This document shows positions 1 through 5,198 of a DNA stretch of 5,973 nucleotides, in pieces. The stretch's first letter is position 1. Every line of letters begins with the position of its first letter. The DNA is from Chthoniobacterales bacterium (GTDB taxonomy: Bacteria > Verrucomicrobiota > Verrucomicrobiae > Chthoniobacterales > UBA10450). Where the stretch lies: contig QHBL01000367.1 of NCBI GenBank assembly GCA_003244125.1, positions 1 to 5,973 on the forward strand, read 5' to 3'. The position numbers were made by a program, and so were the translations under genes. The notes under the pieces were generated by a model. It had not been told where the DNA came from and searched no databases. It saw only the letters and a list, made by a program, of their open reading frames with translations.

Positions 1-986
1 GGCACGTCTTTGAAGACCATGTGCTGCCGCACCATCTCGACCGTGTCATCGATTTCCGCCCGCGAAAACCGCAGCCGCTCCATGATTCGCTCTGTCATTT
101 CGGCGCCGATGCGATCATGCGCGTTAAAACGGATGCGGCCGTTTTCATCCACCGCCGCCGTCACCGGCTTGCCGATGTCGTGCAGAAGAACGCTGAATAC
201 GAGCGGCACCGAAACTGTTTGCGGCAACATCCCGAGCATGATGCGCGTGTGGCGAAAGACGTCGCCTTCGGGATGGAACTGCGGGGGCTGCTCGCATCCT
301 TTCATCGCTTCGATCTCGGGAACAATGGCGCGGAGCAGACCGGATTCGTCGAGTAAATCCCAGCCGCGTATTCGCTGTGGGGAAACAAATATCCGCACTA
401 GCTCATCGCGAATCCGTTCTGCGCTGATCTGCGTGATCGACGGCGCGTTGGCGACGAGCGCGTTCCACGTTTTCTCTTCAATTTCGAATTCGAGCACGGT
501 GGCAAAGCGCACCGCGCGCAGAAGCCGCAGCCGGTCTTCGGAAAATCGTTGCGCGGGATCGCCAATGGCGCGGATGAGCTTCGTCTCCAGATCGGCGCGG
601 CCGCGGACGAAATCGATCACCTCGTTTTTCGTCGGATCGAAGAACATGCCGTTGATGGTGAAATCACGGCGTTTTGCATCTTCTTCCGGCGAGGAAAAAT
701 GGACCGCGTCCGGGCGGCGGCCGTCGCTGTAAGCGTCATCGGAGCGGAAGGTCGCCACTTCAAATTGCTGACCATTTTCCACGACGACGATGACACCGAA
801 ATGCGCCCCGACCGCGTAGGTGCGTTCGAAGATCTGCTGCACCTGCTGTGGCCGCGCATCGGCGGCGATATCGATGTCCTTCGGCGCGATGCCTCGAATC
901 ATGTCGCGCACGCAGCCGCCGGCGAAGTAGGCGATATGGCCGTGCTCGCGCAATCGCGCGCAAATCTGGCGAGCTGTTTCCTCCAT
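1..986 (-). CDS. cca: CCA tRNA nucleotidyltransferase (class II, HD domain), 3' end outside window
   Basis: Adds or repairs the 3' CCA end of tRNAs in the cytoplasm, using CTP and ATP without a nucleic-acid template. Seen in the translation from the ATG at 986: GGCVRD at residues 23-28, the metal-binding DID at 37-39, RRDFTINGM at 106-114, and EDRLR at 150-154 followed by LLRAVRFA. These are the class II polymerase-beta head signatures. A later LLHDIGKP, with the HD pair at about 269-270, marks the HD phosphohydrolase domain found in Cca of the E. coli type. About 328 residues are present; the C-terminus lies beyond base 1. The ATG places the GG motif at a normal distance from the N-terminus, but the upstream GCGGGG is a poor ribosome site, so an alternative non-ATG start cannot be excluded. 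It is probably last in an ileS-lspA-cca operon. A relative specialised as a CC-adding, A-adding or poly(A) enzyme is possible; the HD domain argues against a plain poly(A) polymerase. Confidence 0.9.
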   Translation of the reverse strand, partial: MEETARQICARLREHGHIAYFAGGCVRDMIRGIAPKDIDIAADARPQQVQQIFERTYAVGAHFGVIVVVENGQQFEVATFRSDDAYSDGRRPDAVHFSSPEEDAKRRDFTINGMFFDPTKNEVIDFVRGRADLETKLIRAIGDPAQRFSEDRLRLLRAVRFATVLEFEIEEKTWNALVANAPSITQISAERIRDELVRIFVSPQRIRGWDLLDESGLLRAIVPEIEAMKGCEQPPQFHPEGDVFRHTRIMLGMLPQTVSVPLVFSVLLHDIGKPVTAAVDENGRIRFNAHDRIGAEMTERIMERLRFSRAEIDDTVEMVRQHMVFKDV

Positions 987-994
987 CCCCGCAA

Positions 995-1085
995 CTGTAG
1001 CGGCGGTCTGTGACCGTCGCCATCTTGTCAGGGGCGCTGTCTCTTCGGCACCGCGGAATTCGGCGGCCACAGACCGCCGCTACAG
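995..1085. repeat. Inverted repeat between lspA and cca (TAGCGGCGGTCTGTG family)
   Basis: The left arm CTGTAGCGGCGGTCTGTG (995-1012) is perfectly complementary to 1068-1085. Allowing two mismatches, pairing extends to 25 nt (995-1019 with 1061-1085), around a 41-nt loop. In the mRNA this would form a strong GC-rich hairpin. The lspA stop codon TAG (1080-1082) lies inside the right arm, and the left arm ends 8 bp before the cca start codon. No run of T follows, so it is not a standard intrinsic terminator. It could stabilise the lspA mRNA 3' end or tune cca translation. It is unrelated in sequence to the GTCATCCCGAGCG repeats elsewhere in the window. The dyad is certain; any role is inference. 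Confidence 0.85.
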
Positions 1086-1556
1086 CGGCTTTGGCTCGGA
1101 TTTCTCGCGCAGCGAATAGATGACGAAACAGATCACCGCGATGCAGATGCAGGAGTCGGCAACGTTGAACGCGGGCCACGGGTGCGCGAACGGCAGGTGC
1201 AGATCGAAGAGAAGGAAATCGATAACGTGCCCGTAGCTGAGGCGGTCGGTCAGATTGCCGGCGACGCCTGCGAGCAGGAGCGCGAGCGAGACATTGCGCC
1301 AGGGATCGCGGCGTTCGCGCTTGCGCAAAAGCAGCACCGCCACCGAGATCAGCGCCACGCAGGAAAGCAGGATAAAAAATACATTGTTGTTCTTGAATGA
1401 GCCGAACGCCGCGCCGGTGTTCGTCACGTGCACGATGTCGAATACGCCGGGAATGAGGATGCGCGGCGAGTCAGGATCGACGTTTTGTAAAATCCAGCGC
1501 TTGCTCAACTGATCGAGCGCGTAGAGCGGAAGTGAGAGGAACAGGATCCACTTCAT
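1080..1556 (-). CDS. lspA: Lipoprotein signal peptidase (signal peptidase II)
   Basis: Inner-membrane aspartyl protease that cleaves the signal peptide of prolipoproteins after diacylglyceryl modification of the +1 cysteine; the family is the target of globomycin. The 158 residues match the usual length. Visible signatures: DQLSK at 15-19, NTGAAFG at 46-52, GNLTDR at 100-105, HVIDF at 110-114 and FNVADS at 130-135. The likely catalytic aspartates are D113 and D134, by comparison with the VVDF and FNxAD motifs of the family. Four hydrophobic segments are visible at about 1-23, 59-77, 89-106 and 129-149, as expected for a four-helix membrane protein. It starts 18 bp after the ileS stop, so it is probably co-transcribed with ileS. 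No strong Shine-Dalgarno sequence is seen in the 18-bp gap, and translation may depend on readers coming from ileS. Its last leucine codon and TAG stop fall within an inverted repeat. Confidence 0.96.
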   Translation of the reverse strand: MKWILFLSLPLYALDQLSKRWILQNVDPDSPRILIPGVFDIVHVTNTGAAFGSFKNNNVFFILLSCVALISVAVLLLRKRERRDPWRNVSLALLLAGVAGNLTDRLSYGHVIDFLLFDLHLPFAHPWPAFNVADSCICIAVICFVIYSLREKSEPKPL

Positions 1557-1574
1557 AATCCCGTGGAAGTTACA

Positions 1575-4385
1575 TTAACCGATGGCATCGCGATTCCTCG
1601 ACTCTGCTCGGAATGACGCGGTGGCGACCACGCTCTCGCACCGATCGCACAAATCCGGACGCGCCGCGCTTTTGCCGACGCTTTCCCGATGGCGCCAGCA
1701 ACGGGCGCATTTGGCGAAAGGCGTTTTCTCCACGCGCCCTGACGTTTCGCCCGCCGGCTCGAGGAAGAGATCGCTCAGGATAAAAAATTCCTCCAGCTCG
1801 TCTTTGGCCAGGCCGGCGAGCGCACGCTCATCACATTGCAGAATGACGCGCGCTTCGAGCGAATTACCGATCAGCTTTTCCTGCCGCGCCTTCTCCAGCG
1901 CTTGCCCGATGACACCTCGCAATTTCAACAGCTCCTCGATTTGTTGATTAACGAATGCATCCGCTGCTTTCGCCCGCGGCTCGGGAAATAATTGCAAATG
2001 AACGGAGCCGCCGCGGCCGAGATAACCCCACGCTTCTTCCGCGGTGAAAGCGAGGACGGGCGCAAGTAATCGGCAGAGCGCCTCATAAGTCTGCGCCATG
2101 GCATTCTGCGTCGCCCGTCGCCGCGGCGAATCCGGCGCGTCGCAATACATCCGGTCCTTCGTCATGTCGATGTAGAGGCTGCTGAGATCGACCGCGCAGA
2201 ACTGGTTGATCGAGTGGTAGACCTTGTGGAACTCCAGCTTCTCATAAGCCTGGCGACATTCCTCGATCACTTCGGCCAGCCGAACGAGAATCCAGCGATC
2301 AACGAGTGTCATCCCGAGCGGAGTCGAGGGATCCCGTTGCGCTACCTTTAAGCTTTCATCGCGGGATCCCTCGACTGCACTTCGCTCCGCTCGGGATGAC
2401 GAGCCGGAGAAATCGAAAAGGTTTCCATGCAGGATGCGCAGCGTGTTGCGAATGCGCCGGTAGGTATCACCCAACCGCTTGAACATCTCTTCTGAGAACG
2501 GCACGTCATCGGTAAAATCGATGCTGCTGACCCAGAGGCGCACCAGGTCGGCGCCGTGTTTGTTGACGAAATGCGCCGCATCCATCGGCTTCGAATAGGT
2601 GCTGGACTTCGAGATTTTTTTCCCGTCGACATCGACGACGAAGCCGTGCGTGACGCAGGTTTTGTAAGGCGCACGACCGTTCAGCGCCACGCTGGTCATG
2701 AGCGATGATTGAAACCAGCCGCGATGCTGATCGGTCGCTTCCAGATACATGTCGGCGGGATCGCGCAACTCGGGATGCGTGGCGCAAACGGCACGATGCG
2801 AAACGCCGCTGTCGATCCAGACGTCTATCGTGTCGTTGCGCTTCGTTGTGGCTTCGGGTAGTTCCAGCTCGCGCATAAGTTCGGAGTCGCTCAGCTCGAA
2901 CCAGACATTTGAGCCGCGTGTCGCGACGAGGTCGGCGAGGCGACGAATCCATTCCGCATTCAGGATCGGCTTGGCATTCTCGGAATAGAATACCGGCAGC
3001 GGCACCCCCCAACTGCGCTGACGCGAGATGACCCAGTCCGGGCGCGATGCGACCGTGCCCGCGATGCGGTTCTCGCCCCAGGCGGGAATCCATTCGACCT
3101 TGGTGATGGCGTCGAGCGCCGGTCCGCGCAAATCATCGATACGGATAAAGAACTGATCGACCGCGCGGAAGATGATCGGCGTTTTCGAGCGCCAGCAATA
3201 GGGATAGCTGTGATGAAAATTCTGCTCGGCCAGCAGCATGCCGCGTTCGCGCAGCAGCGCCACGATGTCGGCGTTGGCATCGAAGACATACTTGCCCACG
3301 AGCTCGGGAATGCCGGCCTCATCGGTGTAGCGGCCGTGATCATCCACCGGCGATAAAATGGGAAAGTTGTTCTTCGATCCCAGAGCGTAATCGTCTTCGC
3401 CGTGCCCGGGCGCCACGTGCACTGCGCCGGTGCCGGTGTCCATCGTGACAAAATCCGCTGGTAGAATCCTGGCTGCGCGCGGCAGAAAGGGATGCTGCGC
3501 GTCCAAGCCTTCCAGTCGGCCGCCGGGAAGCGTTTCCATCGGTTCGCCAGTGGGTTGAAAGCCGGTAGCCAGGCAGAACGCGTCCACCAACTTGTTGGCC
3601 AAAACGAGAACCTCGGAAGTATCGTCCCGGCGAAATTCCTGGACGACATAGACCTCGTTAGGATGGACTGCGATGGCGAGATTCGCCGGTAATGTCCACG
3701 GGGTCGTCGTCCAGATGGCGATACTTGCTTTGCCCGCGAGATTTCCTGTGACGATGGGGAATTTGACGAAGACGGCGGTATCATCCCGCTCCTGATATTC
3801 AACTTCAGCTTCAGCCAGCGCGGTCTGTGCGCCGGTGCTCCAGAAGACTGGCTTCTTCGATTGATAGACGAGCCCTTTCTCGACGAACACAGCAAAGGCG
3901 CGCAGAATCTCCGCTTCATAGGCAGGATTCATGGTCAGGTACGGATGTTCCCAATCGCCGAGCACGCCGAGACGCTTGAATTGCTCGCGCTGGATATCGA
4001 CGAACTTGCGCGCGAAATTTTCGCAACGCCTCCGCACTTCCACCGGCGAAAGCGCGGCGGATTCCCTGACTACTTTGTATTCAATGGGCAGCCCGTGACA
4101 GTCCCAGCCCGGTACATAAGGCGCGCGTTGACCAAGCATGGTGCGGGATTTCACCACCATGTCCTTGAGGATCTTGTTCAGCGCTGTGCCCATGTGAACA
4201 TCGCCATTGGCAAACGGCGGCCCGTCGTGCAGCACGAACAACTCGGCGTTTTCGCGCGCTTTTTGGATTTGCTCATAGACCCGCGTCTCTTCCCAAACCC
4301 GCAGAATCTCGGGCTCGCGCTGAGCCAGATTCGCTTTCATTGGGAACTCGGTGCGCGGGAGATTGAGCGTGTCCTTGTAGTTCAT
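1575..4385 (-). CDS. ileS: Isoleucyl-tRNA synthetase with in-frame repeat insertion
   Basis: Charges tRNA-Ile with isoleucine in the cytoplasm and edits mischarged valine. Class I signatures in order: HDGPPFANGDVHMGT (53-67; the HIGH motif appears as HMGT), GWDCHGLPIE (93-102), WTTTPWTLP (225-233) and VHVAPGHGEDDY (322-333) of the CP1 editing domain, with H323 and D332 as likely counterparts of E. coli H333 and D342. Then come DQHRGW (552-557) and KISKS (590-594, the KMSKS loop). A C-terminal zinc site is formed by C893, C896, C913 and C916. The length, 936 residues, is ordinary for the bacterial family. However, residues 663-692 are encoded by a palindromic repeat, in the loop between NLFDF and LVDRW at the entry to the anticodon-binding domain. 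A single repeat arm also encodes most of the last 13 residues. The start ATG gives a normal N-terminus (NLPRTEFPMKANL), although no clear ribosome site precedes it. It is the first gene of the probable ileS-lspA-cca operon. Confidence 0.97.
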   Translation of the reverse strand: MNYKDTLNLPRTEFPMKANLAQREPEILRVWEETRVYEQIQKARENAELFVLHDGPPFANGDVHMGTALNKILKDMVVKSRTMLGQRAPYVPGWDCHGLPIEYKVVRESAALSPVEVRRRCENFARKFVDIQREQFKRLGVLGDWEHPYLTMNPAYEAEILRAFAVFVEKGLVYQSKKPVFWSTGAQTALAEAEVEYQERDDTAVFVKFPIVTGNLAGKASIAIWTTTPWTLPANLAIAVHPNEVYVVQEFRRDDTSEVLVLANKLVDAFCLATGFQPTGEPMETLPGGRLEGLDAQHPFLPRAARILPADFVTMDTGTGAVHVAPGHGEDDYALGSKNNFPILSPVDDHGRYTDEAGIPELVGKYVFDANADIVALLRERGMLLAEQNFHHSYPYCWRSKTPIIFRAVDQFFIRIDDLRGPALDAITKVEWIPAWGENRIAGTVASRPDWVISRQRSWGVPLPVFYSENAKPILNAEWIRRLADLVATRGSNVWFELSDSELMRELELPEATTKRNDTIDVWIDSGVSHRAVCATHPELRDPADMYLEATDQHRGWFQSSLMTSVALNGRAPYKTCVTHGFVVDVDGKKISKSSTYSKPMDAAHFVNKHGADLVRLWVSSIDFTDDVPFSEEMFKRLGDTYRRIRNTLRILHGNLFDFSGSSSRAERSAVEGSRDESLKVAQRDPSTPLGMTLVDRWILVRLAEVIEECRQAYEKLEFHKVYHSINQFCAVDLSSLYIDMTKDRMYCDAPDSPRRRATQNAMAQTYEALCRLLAPVLAFTAEEAWGYLGRGGSVHLQLFPEPRAKAADAFVNQQIEELLKLRGVIGQALEKARQEKLIGNSLEARVILQCDERALAGLAKDELEEFFILSDLFLEPAGETSGRVEKTPFAKCARCWRHRESVGKSAARPDLCDRCESVVATASFRAESRNRDAIG
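1589..1617. repeat. Single repeat arm at the 3' end of ileS
   Basis: These 29 bases match the right arm of the intergenic palindrome (5162-5190) at 24 of 29 positions, including the blocks CCTCGACT and GCTCGG and the terminal ATGAC. No partner arm is visible nearby, so this is a solitary, diverged arm. On the minus strand it encodes residues 924-932 of IleS (SFRAESRNR). The frame then runs on for four more residues to the TAA at 1575-1577, so the synthetase ends in repeat-derived sequence just after its zinc site. Confidence 0.75.
2308..2400. repeat. 93-bp composite palindromic repeat inside ileS
   Basis: The left arm (2308-2336) and right arm (2362-2400) are inverted copies. A 16-nt block (GTCATCCCGAGCGGAG) and a 13-nt block (TCGAGGGATCCCG) match perfectly, and the right arm has 10 extra bases between them. 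The 25-nt centre contains a core, GAAAGCTTAAAGGTA on the minus strand (2357-2343), that is identical to the core of the element at 5107-5190. The whole element is 93 bp, exactly 31 codons, and is read through on the minus strand as part of IleS without a stop. It resembles composite REP/BIME-type elements. No transposase for it is visible in the window. Confidence 0.9.
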
Positions 4386-4401
4386 CGGCGAAAGGCCGTG
4401 C

Positions 4402-4430
4402 TACCTAGCACCCGCGCCCTCGCTTTTCAA
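4402..4430 (-). promoter_or_regulatory. Candidate sigma70-type promoter for ileS
   Basis: On the minus strand TTGAAA (4430-4425) is followed after 17 bp by TAGGTA (4407-4402), preceded by TGC as in an extended -10 element. The -35 is one base from consensus, but the -10 box is poor. The -10 box overlaps the 4398-4411 palindrome, so a protein bound there would block it. The predicted leader would be only about 10-15 nt. This is a weak sequence-only call. Confidence 0.25.
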
Positions 4431-4446
4431 CGTGCGATGGTTTAAC

Positions 4447-4450
4447 AGGA
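4447..4450 (+). promoter_or_regulatory. Ribosome binding site supporting the GTG start at 4455
   Basis: AGGA lies 4 bp before the GTG at 4455. The in-frame TAA at 4443-4445 leaves no upstream alternative start for the exported-protein frame, so GTG is the only start that retains the signal peptide. The nearby ATG at 4451 is in another frame and stops after 23 codons. Confidence 0.5.
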
Positions 4451-4454
4451 ATGC

Positions 4455-5093
4455 GTGCGTCTCCTTTTCGTCTGCCTCGTCGCATTCGCGTTGGTTGCGT
4501 CGCCGGCGCTGGCAACGACTAAAGGGCTGAGTCAGATCGTTACTCCCGACCTGCAAAATGCCGGCGACCTGTCACTTAGTTTCCAGGCGCAAAGCTTGCA
4601 CATTGCCAATCCTTATGAGCTACAGGCTGAACTAGGTCTTAATCAGTTCGCCGAAGTAGCTGTCTTCCGCGGCTTGCGGCCGGATGAGTATATCTTCGGC
4701 ACTGAAATCGGTTTACTAACAAAGGAGCCATACTTGGTTTCAACCGGATTTGTTAATTGGTCGCCGCATAGTCATGTTGACCCACAGCCATTTCTCGAAG
4801 CGGGTTACTACACTGAGCACCACAAGCTCATCGCCGGAGCCATTCACGCCGGTTACCGCAACCAGGCGATACTTGGATGGGCCTGGGATTTCAATAAAAC
4901 CTGGCGGGCACAAATAGATTTCCAAAGCGGCGCCGGTAACTCATCGACTATGGGGTTTACCTGGAACATTAGTCGCGACCTGCAAGTTAACCCGGCCATC
5001 TACTTTCCGAACTACCACCCTGAACGCGTGCTGGGCTACATTGTCTTTACCTACACCTTCCACTTGTGGGGAACGCCGTCAGACCAGAAGTAG
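4455..5093 (+). CDS. Exported beta-rich protein of unknown function, possibly outer-membrane beta-barrel
   Basis: I do not recognise a family. The 212-residue product begins with a clear Sec signal peptide: M-R, a hydrophobic stretch at residues 3-15, then SPALA at 16-20 with likely cleavage after A20. The mature ~192 residues have no further long hydrophobic helix. They show alternating polar and hydrophobic or aromatic stretches with Gly/Asn/Asp turns, for example FLEAGYYTE, ILGWAWDFN, TWRAQIDF, GFTWNI and YIVFTYTFHLW, typical of transmembrane beta strands. There is no lipobox cysteine at the cleavage site (C7 is inside the hydrophobic stretch) and no obvious catalytic motif. The start is GTG with AGGA just upstream; an in-frame stop at 4443-4445 excludes an earlier start. 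Its base composition looks more A/T-rich than ileS or nuoL, with codons such as CTA, TTA and AAT more frequent. It is transcribed away from ileS and followed by a palindromic repeat that may end or stabilise its mRNA. A small outer-membrane barrel is the best guess. Confidence 0.8.
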   Translation: MRLLFVCLVAFALVASPALATTKGLSQIVTPDLQNAGDLSLSFQAQSLHIANPYELQAELGLNQFAEVAVFRGLRPDEYIFGTEIGLLTKEPYLVSTGFVNWSPHSHVDPQPFLEAGYYTEHHKLIAGAIHAGYRNQAILGWAWDFNKTWRAQIDFQSGAGNSSTMGFTWNISRDLQVNPAIYFPNYHPERVLGYIVFTYTFHLWGTPSDQK

Positions 5094-5106
5094 AGTAGCA
5101 TTGACA

Positions 5107-5190
5107 GTCATTCCGACCGGAGCCGAGGAATCCCGTGGCGAAAGCTTAAAGGTAACTTCAGCGGGATCCCTCGACTTCGCTCGGGATGAC
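5107..5190. repeat. 84-bp composite palindromic repeat between the exported-protein gene and nuoL
   Basis: The 29-nt arms at 5107-5135 and 5162-5190 are inverted copies matching at 24 of 29 positions. The centre carries GAAAGCTTAAAGGTA (5140-5154), identical to the core of the element inside ileS and in the same orientation relative to the host gene. The left arm is more diverged from the family sequence (ATTCCGACCGGAGCC) than the right one. In RNA it would fold into a long hairpin 13 bp after the upstream stop codon and 8 bp before the nuoL start. The right arm supplies the in-frame TGA (5187-5189) that bounds the nuoL reading frame. It has no T-tract, so termination is uncertain. Confidence 0.9.
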
Positions 5191-5198
5191 GATCGCAT

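Larger units (their letters stand above)
4386..4454. promoter_or_regulatory. Divergent intergenic region with a perfect palindrome
   Basis: This 69-bp gap separates the divergent starts of ileS (minus) and the exported-protein gene (plus), so promoters for both should lie here or inside the flanking genes. It contains GTGCTACCTAGCAC (4398-4411), a perfect 6+6 dyad with a 2-bp centre, 13 bp upstream of the ileS start codon. This could be an operator or a short RNA hairpin. The space is too short for a T-box leader of the type that controls ileS in Gram-positive bacteria. The dyad is seen directly; regulation is inferred. Confidence 0.45.

Noticed and set aside
10..732. Long plus-strand open frame opposite cca
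   Set aside because: It is a shadow of the cca coding strand: Arg/Ser-rich, with no motif, while the minus strand shows all class II nucleotidyltransferase signatures.
995..1085. Intrinsic terminator after lspA
   Set aside because: There is a strong dyad but a 41-nt loop and no following T-run on either strand, so it is listed as a repeat.
2960..3919. Long minus-strand open frame overlapping ileS in another frame
   Set aside because: Low-complexity Arg/Ser/Pro-rich translation, fully inside ileS, whose own frame is intact and motif-bearing.
3861..4445. Plus-strand open frame opposite the ileS 5' end
   Set aside because: Antisense shadow of the conserved HIGH-motif region; no start signal or recognisable domain.
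4386..4454. T-box riboswitch controlling ileS
   Set aside because: The intergenic space is far too short, and there is no T-box sequence or terminator/antiterminator structure.
4451..4522. ATG at 4451 as start of the exported-protein gene
   Set aside because: It is in a different frame and reaches a stop after 23 codons; the GTG at 4455 opens the long frame with a signal peptide.
1589..5190. CRISPR array, because several similar repeats occur
   Set aside because: The repeats are palindromic, irregularly spaced over kilobases, and lie in coding and intergenic DNA without spacer-like units or cas genes.
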